Positions 45,725 to 55,477 are shown, numbered from the stretch's first letter. The stretch is DNA of 64,000 bases from Labilibaculum sp. K2S (GCF_030372765.1 NZ_JAUCMW010000002.1:432694-496693), one strand, 5' to 3'. Numbers and translations: made by a program. The notes: generated from the letters alone by a model not told the origin.

Positions 45725-48700
45725 TTAATTAATTTTGAATTCAATATCAGAATTATTTTTAAAATATTCGATCAATTCATTGGAAAGGTTTACCCTACAA
45801 GTTCTTGAGAACATTTTTACCCTCACATTTCTATCATCAGTGATCACAAAATTCACCTTCAAATTCCCCTTGTTCCCCTCCATACAACTTGCCATTTCGG
45901 TTACTAATTCATCTGAAAGACTGCTTACCGGAATCTCAATGGTAACCTCTTTCACGCGCTTCTCCATTACCTCGGAAAGCAGGTTTATCCCTTTAACTTT
46001 AAACTCCAATTCGGTCGAACCTCTTGGCCAGGATCGGGTTTGCACTCTCCCGTTTATAAATACAGATAAACCTTCAATAAAATAATTGCTGTATTCCACA
46101 AAATCTTTAGCAAAAAAAGCCATTTCAAACGAGCCTGTGAAATCTTCAATGTTAACAATTGCAAAAGGATTGCCGTTTTTTGTAGTTCCCCGACGAATGG
46201 CAGTTACCATTCCTGCAATATTTACATCCTTATCCTTAAAATTTACAATATCCGCTGACAATTGTGTTAAAGATGCATTACAGAAGGAATCGATTTCCAA
46301 TCTGTAATCATCAAGTGGATGAGCTGACAGGTAAATTCCAATTAACTCTTTCTCCTTATTCAAGCGCTCCAGCTTATTCCACTCGGCACATTCAGGGATT
46401 TTTGGCGGTGTAACCACATAATCTTCTACATCGCCGAATAAGGTTTGCTGCGAATTGTCTTTCTCTGCCTGCAGTTTGTTTCCATACTTCACCAAATATT
46501 CCATAAAGGTAACATCGGTTTCATCTGGATGAAAGTATTGGCTCCGCTTTAATCCGAAGCTATCGAAACCTCCCGACATGGCAAGATTTTCAAGAGTTCT
46601 CTTATTTACAGATCTTAAGTTTACCCGCTCTATGAAATCAAAAATATTTTTGAACGGACCATTTTTTCTTTCTTTAATAATATCATCAACAGCTTGCTCT
46701 CCAACTCCTTTCACCCCAGCCATACCAAAACGAATTGCACCTTCTTTGTTTACCGTAAACCGGGCATAAGATTCATTCACATCAGGTCCTAACACAGGCA
46801 TTCCCATGCGCCTGCACTCATCCATAAAAATAGTCACTTTAGTGATATCAGATAAGTTACGGCTAAGCACCGCCGCCATAAATTCAGCTGGATAATGTGC
46901 CTTTAGGAAACCAGTTTGATAAGCAATATAAGCATAGCAAACCGAGTGAGACTTATTAAAAGCATATTTTGCAAAAGCCTCCCAATCGGACCAAATTTTT
47001 TCAATCAGTTTATCAGCCTTAACATTATCGCCACCAACGCCTTCCATAAACTTAGGATTGTCATGACATCCATTGATAAACTCTACCTTAAGCTTATCCA
47101 TCATGGCAATCTGTTTTTTACCCATCGCCTTACGCAAGGTATCCGACATGCCTCGGGTAAATCCACCCAAAGCACGGGATTGAAGCATCACCTGCTCCTG
47201 ATAAACCGTAATTCCATACGTATCCTTCAGGTAATCCTCCATTATTGGGTGATCGTAGGCAATCTCCTCTTCCCCGTTCTTCCTTCGGGTAAACGAAGGA
47301 ATATATTCCATTGGCCCAGGACGATACAAGGCATTCATGGCTACTAAATCTTCAAAACGGTTTGGTTTTAGGGCCCGAAGGTGTTTCTTCATTCCCGGCG
47401 ACTCGAACTGGAATATAGCCGTAGTTTCTCCCCGACTAAACATCTGGAAAGTCTCTTCATTCTCAAGATCTACATTGTTGATATCAACATCAATACCTTT
47501 GGACAGCTTTACATTGGCCAGTACTTCTTTGATGATGGACAATGTTTTCAAGCCGAGAAAGTCCATCTTTAACAGTCCAATATCTTCTACAAAACGACCA
47601 TCGTACTGGGTGGTCAATAGGTCCTCTCCTTTAGTAGGCATAACCGGCAAATGCTCGTCCAGAGGATTTTTTCCAATTAAAATACCGCAGGCATGCACTC
47701 CAGTTTGTCGTACCGATCCCTCTAAGGACTCGGCAAATTTGATTGTTTGGGCGATGAGCGGATTAGGAGAATCTTTTTCATCCAGAAGAGCAGGCTCTTC
47801 TTCGTATGCTTTTTTAAAGCTCATCTTGGGTGCTTCGGGCACCAGTTTGGTCAGGCGGATGGCTTCAGATAATTCTAAACCCAATACACGCGCTACATCC
47901 TTAATAGAACTTTTGGTAGCCATTGTACCAAAAGTGCAGATATGAGCAACTTTATCGTGTCCATATTTATTTGTTACATAATCGAGTACTTCCTGTCGCC
48001 CGTCATCATCAAAGTCAATATCCACATCGGGCATTGAGATACGATCGGGATTTAGGAAACGCTCAAACAGCAAATCATATTTTATGGGATCAACATCGGT
48101 AATGCCAATACTATAAGCTACCACAGCACCGGCAGCTGAACCACGTCCCGGACCAACAATTACGCCATTGTTTTTTGCCCAATTAATAAAATCCTGCGTT
48201 ATCAAGAAATATCCGGGGAAACCCATTGTTTTAATGGTGTTCAACTCAAAATTCAGGCGCTCAATTACATGATCTTCCAGAGTATCGCCATAGCGTTTTT
48301 TCGCACCTTTGAATGCAAGATGTTCGAGGTAGTCCGACTCTAACTTAATCGGCAGCACTTTATCATAACCTCCAAGTTTCTCGTAACGTTCCTCTTCAAA
48401 CTCCTTAATAAGTGTTGTTTCGTCGTATTTCTCTTTATAGTCTTCCAGAGTTCCGAACTCTTCAGGTATGTCAAATGAAGGCATGATGGGATTGGAGTTT
48501 AGCTCAAAAGCCTCCACTTTCTCAGCGATCTCCATGGTATTAGCAAGTGCATCCGGTACATCGGCAAAGAGCTCATTCATCTCTTCTCTTGTTTTAAACC
48601 ATTCCTGCTTGGTGTAACGCATGCGTGTACTATCATCGTAATCACGCCCAGTATTTAAACACACCAATACATCGTGTGCTTCGGCATCTTCGGGATTAAC

Positions 48701-50101
48701 AAAATGGGAATCATTCGTGGCAATCACTTTAACACCAAGTTCTGCTCCCAATCTACGAATCACTTTATTCACTCTCACCTGATTTTCCCAAACATCGCCC
48801 TTTAAGCGTGGATCATTGTTGGGGTGACGCATAATCTCCAGGTAATAATCCTTATCAAAAACATCCTTAAACCAAAGAATAGTTTCTCTTGCCTTATCAA
48901 TATTACCGCCCATGATGTGTTGCGCGACTTCACCACCCAGGCAAGCACTACTTACAATTAGTCCTTCGCTATATTCTTCAAGTAAATCCTTGTCGATACG
49001 TGGTTTGTAGTACATACCGTCGATATGGGCAATAGATGTTAACTTTAAAAGATTCTGATATCCTTTATAGTTTTTAGCCAGTAAAATAATGTGATGACCT
49101 GACCCATCCCCTTTATTTTCTTTTATTAAATGTCCCCGCCGTGCCATATAGGCTTCAACACCAATAATTGGTTTGATGCCTACTCTGCCACATGCTACGT
49201 GAAACTCTTTTACACCAAACATACTGCCATGATCGGTAATTGCAACAGCCGGCATACCATCTTCCTTGGCTTTTGCTGCAATATCAACTGTTTTGGCAGC
49301 TCCGTCGAGTATGGAATACTGAGAATGAACATGCAAATGAACAAAAGCCTGTGGAATGATATTCTTTGCTGCCTCCTGTCTCTTGCGCTCTTCGTCTTCA
49401 ATGGAAATTTCGTCGAAAGCAGTATTAACCTTAAAAGATTCGTATTCGATACCTACCAGCTCAATAGCGTCCGGATTATTGCGTTTAAATGCCTGAATCT
49501 GATCATTCGACAATATCTGAAACTCAGTCCTTAAACCATCCACCCGAATCAACTCCAGAAAACAACGTGAAGTAGCTTCCACATCGGCCGCCGCATTATG
49601 AGCTTCGGCAAAAGGAACACCAAACAGCTTCATATGAAGTTCGGTAAGAGTAGGATTTTTAAGCTGGCCTTTGCGTTTCAAATCACAATATTCCTTACTG
49701 CCAGTCATGGTATCGAGAGCAGGCGCTGTAATAAGCTCATGCTCATCCATCTCACAACGCAGCAGTTCACAGCCTGCTATATTTATATCGAAAGAAACAT
49801 TGTGTCCGATGACATACTTCGATTTCCTGACATCCTCCATAAAGTTAAGCAGGGCTTCTTTCAACGGAATTCCTTTTTCCAGAGCTATTTCAGTTGAAAT
49901 ACCATGAACCGCCACTACATCTTCAGGAATGGCAAAGCCTTCAGGTATGATAACATGATTTTTAGCAAAGAGAAAATTACCCTCCATATCATGACATTGC
50001 CAAGCCAGCTGTACCATGCGCGGCCAGTTGTCAAAATCACTTAATGGTGCTTTCCATTTTTTGGGTAAACCTGTAGTTTCTGTATCAAATATTAAAAACA
50101 T
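45725..50101 (-). CDS. dnaE: DNA polymerase III alpha subunit with fused N-terminal proofreading exonuclease
   Basis: The 1458-residue protein joins a DnaQ-like 3'-5' exonuclease (about 1-195) to a DnaE polymerase. The exonuclease shows the DEDDh residues: D5 and E7 in FDTETTG, GHNVSFD, and HNAAADVEAT. The PHP domain starts near residue 250 (FVHLHVHSQYSILDGA), and the polymerase catalytic aspartates lie in PDVDIDF near residue 690. The tail holds an HhH-type region (AGVKGVGEQAVDDI) and an OB-fold. E. coli keeps the exonuclease in a separate epsilon subunit; here both are in one chain, so proofreading is intrinsic to the replicase. An internal editing subunit such as holE/dnaQ is not seen in the window. 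Confidence 0.95.
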   Translation of the reverse strand: MFLIFDTETTGLPKKWKAPLSDFDNWPRMVQLAWQCHDMEGNFLFAKNHVIIPEGFAIPEDVVAVHGISTEIALEKGIPLKEALLNFMEDVRKSKYVIGHNVSFDINIAGCELLRCEMDEHELITAPALDTMTGSKEYCDLKRKGQLKNPTLTELHMKLFGVPFAEAHNAAADVEATSRCFLELIRVDGLRTEFQILSNDQIQAFKRNNPDAIELVGIEYESFKVNTAFDEISIEDEERKRQEAAKNIIPQAFVHLHVHSQYSILDGAAKTVDIAAKAKEDGMPAVAITDHGSMFGVKEFHVACGRVGIKPIIGVEAYMARRGHLIKENKGDGSGHHIILLAKNYKGYQNLLKLTSIAHIDGMYYKPRIDKDLLEEYSEGLIVSSACLGGEVAQHIMGGNIDKARETILWFKDVFDKDYYLEIMRHPNNDPRLKGDVWENQVRVNKVIRRLGAELGVKVIATNDSHFVNPEDAEAHDVLVCLNTGRDYDDSTRMRYTKQEWFKTREEMNELFADVPDALANTMEIAEKVEAFELNSNPIMPSFDIPEEFGTLEDYKEKYDETTLIKEFEEERYEKLGGYDKVLPIKLESDYLEHLAFKGAKKRYGDTLEDHVIERLNFELNTIKTMGFPGYFLITQDFINWAKNNGVIVGPGRGSAAGAVVAYSIGITDVDPIKYDLLFERFLNPDRISMPDVDIDFDDDGRQEVLDYVTNKYGHDKVAHICTFGTMATKSSIKDVARVLGLELSEAIRLTKLVPEAPKMSFKKAYEEEPALLDEKDSPNPLIAQTIKFAESLEGSVRQTGVHACGILIGKNPLDEHLPVMPTKGEDLLTTQYDGRFVEDIGLLKMDFLGLKTLSIIKEVLANVKLSKGIDVDINNVDLENEETFQMFSRGETTAIFQFESPGMKKHLRALKPNRFEDLVAMNALYRPGPMEYIPSFTRRKNGEEEIAYDHPIMEDYLKDTYGITVYQEQVMLQSRALGGFTRGMSDTLRKAMGKKQIAMMDKLKVEFINGCHDNPKFMEGVGGDNVKADKLIEKIWSDWEAFAKYAFNKSHSVCYAYIAYQTGFLKAHYPAEFMAAVLSRNLSDITKVTIFMDECRRMGMPVLGPDVNESYARFTVNKEGAIRFGMAGVKGVGEQAVDDIIKERKNGPFKNIFDFIERVNLRSVNKRTLENLAMSGGFDSFGLKRSQYFHPDETDVTFMEYLVKYGNKLQAEKDNSQQTLFGDVEDYVVTPPKIPECAEWNKLERLNKEKELIGIYLSAHPLDDYRLEIDSFCNASLTQLSADIVNFKDKDVNIAGMVTAIRRGTTKNGNPFAIVNIEDFTGSFEMAFFAKDFVEYSNYFIEGLSVFINGRVQTRSWPRGSTELEFKVKGINLLSEVMEKRVKEVTIEIPVSSLSDELVTEMASCMEGNKGNLKVNFVITDDRNVRVKMFSRTCRVNLSNELIEYFKNNSDIEFKIN

Positions 50102-50305
50102 CTCAGTATCAGAATTATTATAGTTATGCCTTTAAATGAGTGGCGATTTGCGAAGACTTAAGGAATTCATCCAAGCAAAATTAGTAAATATAGACATACT
50201 ATTCTTTCTAAATTACCAACATCTGTATAATAATAGTAAAGGGCTTGGATGCTACATTCTTATATACATGAGTATTAGGCAATGAAATAATCTTTTTGAG
50301 TGCTG

Positions 50306-50366
50306 TTTTTAATCAAAAATAAAATAGTATCTTTGTCGCGCTTATAAATCGTGGTATGCATACCAC
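50306..50366 (+). promoter_or_regulatory. rpsP promoter box and leader palindrome
   Basis: TATCTTTG (50328-50335) matches the -7 consensus, with a T-run at 50306-50310 in the -33 position. It is followed in the transcribed leader by the perfect 16-bp palindrome GTGGTATGCATACCAC (50351-50366), 27 bp before the rpsP ATG. This could be an autogenous regulatory hairpin. The gap 50102-50393 otherwise holds the unresolved dnaE promoter. Confidence 0.55.
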
Positions 50367-50393
50367 AACTTATTCATTTATTAAAATAAAGTT

Positions 50394-50939
50394 ATGCCAG
50401 TAAAAATTAGACTAGCTAGACACGGTCGTAAAAGAAACGCATTCTACCACATTGTGGTAGCAGATAGCAGATCACCACGTGATGGTAAATACATTGAGCG
50501 TATTGGATCTTACAATCCAAACACCAATCCTGCTACAATTAACTTGGATTTTGACAAAGCTGTTAACTGGCTTGGAAACGGTGCTCAGCCTACTGACACT
50601 GCAAGAGCAATTTTATCTTACGAAGGTGTAATGATGAAAAGACACTTGCTTGCCGGTGTGAAAAAAGGAGCTTTTGATGAAGCTGCTGCTGAAGTAAAAT
50701 TCGAAGCTTGGAAAAAAGAGAAAGAAGCAAAAATCAACGCTAAGAAAGAAGGTCTTTCGAAAAATGCTGATGATGCATCGAAAGCTCGTTTAGAAGCTGA
50801 AGCTAAAATTAGCGCAAGCAGAGCAGAAGCTATCGCTAAGAGAGCTGCTGATGCTGAAGCTGCTGCCAAAGCGGAAGAAGCTGGAGCAACTAGCGAAGAG
50901 GCTGCAACAGAAGAAGGTTCGGAAGAAACTGAAGCTTAA
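50394..50939 (+). CDS. rpsP: Ribosomal protein S16 with alanine/glutamate-rich tail
   Basis: The 181-residue protein begins with the S16 core (1-~85): [42 protein letters not shown]16 is a small-subunit assembly protein. A long tail (about 100-181) of A, E and K residues follows, with a coiled-coil-like [17 protein letters not shown] start. This extension is typical for Bacteroidota and is absent in E. coli (82 residues). It is followed by rimM after 10 bp, a pairing that is conserved in many bacteria (rpsP-rimM). Confidence 0.97.
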   Translation: MPVKIRLARHGRKRNAFYHIVVADSRSPRDGKYIERIGSYNPNTNPATINLDFDKAVNWLGNGAQPTDTARAILSYEGVMMKRHLLAGVKKGAFDEAAAEVKFEAWKKEKEAKINAKKEGLSKNADDASKARLEAEAKISASRAEAIAKRAADAEAAAKAEEAGATSEEAATEEGSEETEA

Positions 50940-50949
50940 TATTGAATGC

Positions 50950-51492
50950 ATGCTTACAATAGAAGATTGCTATCTTGCCGGAACATTTACTAAAACTCAT
51001 GGAGTTAAAGGCGAATTAGTTGCCAAGAAAAACAGCAAGCTTCTTGAAAAAAATAAATTGGAATCAGTTTTTGTCGATATCGACGGAGGACTGGTTCCTT
51101 TTTTTATTCCTAAAAACGGAATTACTCCCCGAAATCATTCTACGGTTCGTATTGTTATAGAAGATCTGGATTCGGAAGCGAAGGCACAGCGATTTATTGG
51201 CTGTGATATTTACATTCCCATGAAGGATGCTCCGGAATTTATTGAAGAAGCAGATGATCTTGATCCGAATTTGTTGATTGGCTTCCTGTACATTGATGAG
51301 GAAAAAGGTGAATTGGGAGAAATTGAGGATATTCAGGATTACTCGGGAAACATTGTTCTTGTTATTTCGGTTAATAATCAGGAAGTTTTGATTCCTTTTG
51401 CCGAAGAAAACTTCATTGAAATAAATGAGGAAAATAAAACCATCACCATGGAAACTCCCGATGGACTTATCGATATGTATCTTAGTGAATAA
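50950..51492 (+). CDS. rimM: Ribosome maturation factor RimM
   Basis: The 180-residue protein assists maturation of the 30S head through binding S19. Family marks are GTFTKTHGVKGELVAK at the N-terminus, and a C-terminal PRC-barrel with VLIPFAEENFIEINEENKTITMETPDGLIDMY. The start is placed at ATG 50950, which opens MLTIEDCYLAGTF; an upstream ATG (50851) would overlap rpsP and add an unrelated basic stretch. It is in an operon with rpsP, 10 bp apart. Confidence 0.95.
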   Translation: MLTIEDCYLAGTFTKTHGVKGELVAKKNSKLLEKNKLESVFVDIDGGLVPFFIPKNGITPRNHSTVRIVIEDLDSEAKAQRFIGCDIYIPMKDAPEFIEEADDLDPNLLIGFLYIDEEKGELGEIEDIQDYSGNIVLVISVNNQEVLIPFAEENFIEINEENKTITMETPDGLIDMYLSE

Positions 51493-51566
51493 ATCACTTC
51501 CTGTTCTGCTGCATTCCAAAACTTATTTTCTTGTTCCTCACAAAGTAAAAAGCTGTTATCTCTATA

Positions 51567-51989
51567 TTATTTAATCAGCAATTCTCCTTCGAACTCAAGA
51601 ATTCTAATCTTTAAGGTTTCCGGAACTTTTATGCTTTCTCCTAATTTTTGACTGTAGGCTACCATTACCTGTGATGTTTTGGTCTTAATTTCGCCTGTTT
51701 TTAAATCGACAATATTCTGGTACATCCCTACACTTTTATTACCAATCCGGAAAATTTTTGTTTGCACTTCAATTTTATCACTCAGGGTGATGGATGACAA
51801 ATAATCTATCTCAAGATGAGCTACGATTAATGCAGATTCATTCCAATCAATTACTTCCCCATATACTTGCTGAAAATAATCCATTCGTGCCAAATCGAGG
51901 TAACTTAACTGAACTCCATTATTCGCATGTCCTATTAAATCGATATCGCCAAAGCGGATTTGTATTTTCTTTTTGTGCTTGAATTCCAT
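51567..51989 (-). CDS. Acyl-CoA thioesterase, hotdog fold (4HBT-like)
   Basis: The 140-residue protein, starting at ATG 51989, has the 4-hydroxybenzoyl-CoA thioesterase-type pattern: IRFGDIDLIGHANNGVQLSYLDLARMDYFQQVYG, with the likely catalytic Asp (D in GDIDLIGH) at about 16. It would hydrolyse acyl-CoA esters; specificity cannot be told. An earlier start (52037) would add 16 hydrophobic residues, unlike the family. It is convergent with rimM, 75 bp apart. Confidence 0.85.
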   Translation of the reverse strand: MEFKHKKKIQIRFGDIDLIGHANNGVQLSYLDLARMDYFQQVYGEVIDWNESALIVAHLEIDYLSSITLSDKIEVQTKIFRIGNKSVGMYQNIVDLKTGEIKTKTSQVMVAYSQKLGESIKVPETLKIRILEFEGELLIK

Positions 51990-52226
51990 TGTTCTGATTT
52001 TTATGCGAATGTATAGACAAATTGTGAAAAGAATCAATGAGATGCAGATTTTTATGATTTTTTAAGGTGCACTACTGTTCCTAAGTATACTTAATGCGCT
52101 GCAAAATTGTATGTTTTAAACTTAGTTACTCAAATATTTAAAGCATTAAAATATTTCTTAGTGCAACTTTTTGCCGACTTATTCGTCCTTTATTTGAACA
52201 TGATTTTTTATCTAAAACTAATTTAT

Positions 52227-52946
52227 ATGAACACAAAACGTATTACTTCCCTGCTGACAGTTTTTGCTCTTGTCTTGAGTGGTAGTTTAGCCTTTGCCCA
52301 AAAAACAGAAACCCGAAATGTTGGATCATTCGAATCAGTTAGTCTTGCCATTCACGCCAAGGTATTTATCACTCAGGAAAATTCTACTTCAGTAAAAATG
52401 AAAGGCGATGCTGATGATTTAGAAGAAATTATTACTGAAGTTGAAGATGGAACTCTAAAAATTAAGCGTAGAAAAAATAAAAGCTGGGGCTGGAACAATT
52501 CATTCAAAAATATTGAAGTGTATATATCCTCCTCGCAAATAAAAAATTTAAGCATTTCCGGATCGGGTAATATTGTCGCCAAAAGCCCAATAGAAACTAC
52601 CAATGCAAAATATGCAATCAGCGGAAGCGGCAATATTTTTATTGAAGATTTATCTGCCGAAAATGTTGAGTGTCATATTTCCGGATCGGGAGATATTAAT
52701 CTAAAAGGTAATGGATTGAAAGAACTTGAAATTCATATTAGTGGTTCGGGTGATGTTGATGCAGGTAATTTAAAATCTGAAAACGTAAGCGTTCGCGTAT
52801 CCGGATCGGGTGATTGTAAGGTGTATGCAACAAAAAACCTAAATGCAAGAGTAGCTGGCAGCGGTGACATTTACTACCGCGGAAAACCAGATTTCATAGA
52901 TTCAAAATCCGCAGGTTCCGGCCACATAAAATCAATCGGAATGTAA
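52227..52946 (+). CDS. Secreted head GIN (DUF2807) beta-helix protein
   Basis: The 239-residue protein begins with a signal peptide, MNTKRITSLLTVFALVLSGSLAFA, cleaved before QKTETRNVG. The mature part is a DUF2807 domain, recognised by a series of ISGSGNI, ISGSGDI, VSGSGDC and VAGSGDI motifs that mark successive turns of a right-handed beta-helix. Its function is unknown; it should be periplasmic or outer-membrane associated. Starts before 52227 would add a long hydrophobic extension of no use. A REP hairpin lies 12 bp after the stop codon. Confidence 0.88.
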   Translation: MNTKRITSLLTVFALVLSGSLAFAQKTETRNVGSFESVSLAIHAKVFITQENSTSVKMKGDADDLEEIITEVEDGTLKIKRRKNKSWGWNNSFKNIEVYISSSQIKNLSISGSGNIVAKSPIETTNAKYAISGSGNIFIEDLSAENVECHISGSGDINLKGNGLKELEIHISGSGDVDAGNLKSENVSVRVSGSGDCKVYATKNLNARVAGSGDIYYRGKPDFIDSKSAGSGHIKSIGM

Positions 52947-52957
52947 AAAATATATCC

Positions 52958-52985
52958 GTAGGGAAACAGAATACTGTATCCCTAC
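52958..52985. repeat. Inverted-repeat REP variant, double GTAG head
   Basis: The 28-bp element has GTAGGGAAACAG and CTGTATCCCTAC as arms (one mismatch), so both ends carry GTAG heads, with a four-base loop. It lies between two convergent genes and may terminate both. The minus-strand TAG of its right end is the tsaC stop codon. Confidence 0.8.
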
Positions 52986-53545
52986 GGTCTTATAATTTGA
53001 ATCTCACCTCCCAATCCAATTTTAATGATACTGGAAGCTTTGCATTTTTCCATATCCTCCTGCCGGTATTCCACAATATAATCTACCGCTTCTTTTATTT
53101 CATCACCAATCTCGTAAAAATTTGCAGGAGAAACATCACCACTTCTATTTGCTGAAGTAGAAACAATAGGTTTCTTAAATCGCTGAATCAGATTTTGTGT
53201 AAACTCTTCATTGGTAATTCGAATACCAATGGTTCCATCTGAATTGATCAGATTTGGAGCCAGATTTTTCGCACCCGGATAAACCAGAGTCATTGGCTGA
53301 TCATTTGTATCAATTAAATCCCAGGCTATTTCCGGAACCTCATCAACATATGAATTCAGGCGATTGGGATTCTCCATTAAAACCAACATGGCTTTGGAAT
53401 CTTCCCTATTCTTAATTTCATAAACTCTTTTTACCGCTTCAGGATTTGTTGCATCGCAACCTATTCCCCAGATAGTATCGGTAGGATATAGAATAACTCC
53501 CCCGGCATGAAGTACTTCCAAAGCTTTTTTAATGTCGTTGTGCAT
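52982..53545 (-). CDS. tsaC: Threonylcarbamoyl-AMP synthase (TsaC/Sua5/YciO family)
   Basis: The 187-residue protein makes threonylcarbamoyl-AMP from threonine, bicarbonate and ATP, for tRNA t6A37. Family motifs are LHAGGVILYPTDTIWGIGCDA, VKRVYEIKNREDSKAMLVL, PMTLVYPG and PIVSTSANRSGD. The length matches short TsaC (not Sua5). Its TAG stop codon is the head of the REP variant at 52958-52985, so the final QIIRP may be partly altered. It is the first gene downstream of dapD, on the same strand with a gap of about 95 bp. Confidence 0.93.
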   Translation of the reverse strand: MHNDIKKALEVLHAGGVILYPTDTIWGIGCDATNPEAVKRVYEIKNREDSKAMLVLMENPNRLNSYVDEVPEIAWDLIDTNDQPMTLVYPGAKNLAPNLINSDGTIGIRITNEEFTQNLIQRFKKPIVSTSANRSGDVSPANFYEIGDEIKEAVDYIVEYRQEDMEKCKASSIIKIGLGGEIQIIRP

Positions 53546-53640
53546 TTCTAATTTGTTAGTATTCTTTCAAATCATTAGAAACAAATGAGTAATCAATTTT
53601 CATTAATTACTCATTATTGATTTATTCATTATTAATTAAA

Positions 53641-54459
53641 CTATACCGCTACATTGTATTCACGCAATGCGTCGTTCAACGAAGTCTTTAAATCAGTAGA
53701 TGGTTTCCTTTTTCCGATGATTAAAGCACAAGGAACCTGATAATCCCCTGCAGGAAACTTCTTGGTTCTTGTTCCAGGAATCACTACCGAACGTGCCGGA
53801 ATAAATCCACTATACTCAACAGGTTCTTCTCCTGTTACATCTATAATTCTTGTTGATCCGGTAAGCACTACATTAGCTCCCAAAACAACTTCTTTTTCTA
53901 AATGAACTCCTTCTACAACAATACAACGGGAGCCAATAAAACAATTGTCTTCGATGATTACCGGAGCAGCTTGAATCGGCTCTAAAACACCGCCAATACC
54001 AACTCCACCACTAAGGTGAACATGTTTCCCAATCTGAGCACAAGATCCTACTGTTGCCCATGTGTCGACCATGGTTCCTTCGCCCACATAAGCACCAATA
54101 TTTACGTATGATGGCATCATTACCACATCTCTGGCGATAAAAGCTCCATATCGTGCCACTGCATGAGGTACAACCCTAACTCCCAATTCAGCATAGTTGG
54201 TTTTCAATGCCATTTTATCGTGGAATTCAAATGGACCTACTTCAATAGTTTCCATTTTACGAATCGGAAAATAAAGAATTACGGCTTTTTTCACCCATTC
54301 ATTTACTTGCCATCCGTCTGCCAGTGGTTCTGCAGTGCGAAGAACTCCTTTGTCCAACAATTCAATTACTTCTTCTATGTTTTTTTGTACTGCAGGAGTA
54401 CTCAAAAGTGACCGGTCATTCCATGCAGCTTCAATATTTTCTCTCAATTTCTGGTACAT
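53641..54459 (-). CDS. dapD: Tetrahydrodipicolinate N-succinyltransferase
   Basis: The 272-residue enzyme transfers succinyl from succinyl-CoA to tetrahydrodipicolinate in lysine and meso-diaminopimelate synthesis. The C-terminal half is a left-handed beta-helix of hexapeptide repeats (about 105-230) and family-specific segments are MMPSYVNIGAYVGEGTMVDTWATVGSCAQIG and GGVGIGGVLEPIQAAPVIIED. The start is ATG 54459 (MYQKLRENIEAAW), as in the family; an earlier start would add 14 residues. Length agrees with E. coli DapD (274). The gap to the next gene upstream is 275 bp. Confidence 0.95.
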   Translation of the reverse strand: MYQKLRENIEAAWNDRSLLSTPAVQKNIEEVIELLDKGVLRTAEPLADGWQVNEWVKKAVILYFPIRKMETIEVGPFEFHDKMALKTNYAELGVRVVPHAVARYGAFIARDVVMMPSYVNIGAYVGEGTMVDTWATVGSCAQIGKHVHLSGGVGIGGVLEPIQAAPVIIEDNCFIGSRCIVVEGVHLEKEVVLGANVVLTGSTRIIDVTGEEPVEYSGFIPARSVVIPGTRTKKFPAGDYQVPCALIIGKRKPSTDLKTSLNDALREYNVAV

Positions 54460-54702
54460 AATCAGTTGTATCTTATCTATTTTGGTTAATATAGGTAACA
54501 AAACTAGTCAAAAAGAATAAAAGTAGAAAGGTCTGCAAGAGTCTAAAAAGTCGAAAAGTAAAACAGTCTAACCAATTGTAAAATTGACTGTTCCAAAAAT
54601 GAATCCAAATAAGATCTAAATTTACGCAGGCACCTTAAAAATATTTAATATCCTAATCATGCAATTCTTAACTTATAATTATTAATTAATAATTGCATTC
54701 AC

Positions 54703-54710
54703 TATTTTTG
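54703..54710 (+). promoter_or_regulatory. Candidate -7 box for the 54734 gene
   Basis: TATTTTTG fits TAnnTTTG and lies 23 bp upstream of the ATG. The upstream region is AT-rich but has no TTG with ideal spacing. Confidence 0.35.
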
Positions 54711-54733
54711 AGACTACAAAAATAATTATCAAA

Positions 54734-55477
54734 ATGCATAGATCTACTTTCCTTTCTCAACTGTCAATACACCAAAGCTGGACCACTTTTCTATCAGAAG
54801 AAATTATTTGTTTGATTAAGGACATCGAAAAATCAATTCACATTGAAAAATCCACTCCAAAGTCAAATCTAACGCTGCGCTTTTTAGAAATGGATTTGAA
54901 TAAAATACCGGTTGTAATTTTAGGACAGGATCCTTATCCTCAAGCAGGAGTTGCTACCGGAAGAGCTTTTGAAGTGAATGGATTAAACTCGTGGCATGAT
55001 AAGTTTCGCAATGTTTCGTTAAAAAATATTCTGCGTTGCATTTACAAAGCTGAAACCAATAAAGAACTAAAATATTCGGAAATTCTAAGTCGGCTTAACG
55101 AAGGTGACCGATTGCTAATGGATAGTGATTTTAAGATACTCCCCCCCAATCAACTGTTTAAATATTGGTCGGAACACGAAAATGTACTCTTGCTAAATAC
55201 TGCCTTTACCTGCGAAATCGGCAAACCAAATTCACACACTAAACTTTGGGCTCCGTTTACTCAAAAATTACTGCAATTTATTGCCGCAGTAAATCCTGAA
55301 ATAGTTTGGTTCTTATGGGGTAACAACGCTCACCAAGTGGTGAAAAACATTGAAATTTCCAACAAAATAGAAACCACTCATCCAATGATGTGCTATCAAC
55401 GTGAAAATGATATTCTTTATGGTCATATAAATCCGTTTCAAAAAACCAGTCAACTCGTCAACTGGACAGGTAGATAG
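54734..55477 (+). CDS. Divergent family-1 uracil-DNA glycosylase
   Basis: The 247-residue protein follows the Ung plan. The water-activating motif GQDPYH reads GQDPYP (residues 64-69, Asp66 kept). The uracil-binding Asn lies in LLLNTAFTCEIGKPNSHTKLW, and WFLWGNNAHQ corresponds to the conserved LLWG-x-x-AQ. The C-terminal loop HPSPLS reads HPMMCY, with the catalytic His kept. It should remove uracil from DNA, or a related damaged base. The changes in both motifs make it clearly distinct from standard Ung. It is probably transcribed alone. Confidence 0.82.
   Translation: MHRSTFLSQLSIHQSWTTFLSEEIICLIKDIEKSIHIEKSTPKSNLTLRFLEMDLNKIPVVILGQDPYPQAGVATGRAFEVNGLNSWHDKFRNVSLKNILRCIYKAETNKELKYSEILSRLNEGDRLLMDSDFKILPPNQLFKYWSEHENVLLLNTAFTCEIGKPNSHTKLWAPFTQKLLQFIAAVNPEIVWFLWGNNAHQVVKNIEISNKIETTHPMMCYQRENDILYGHINPFQKTSQLVNWTGR

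Noticed and set aside
50851..50949. N-terminal extension of RimM overlapping rpsP
   Set aside because: It is the frame-shifted tail of rpsP. The family N-terminus begins at ATG 50950.
52107..52226. 40-residue extension of the DUF2807 protein
   Set aside because: The signal peptide starts at ATG 52227, and the upstream residues are an AT-rich artefact.
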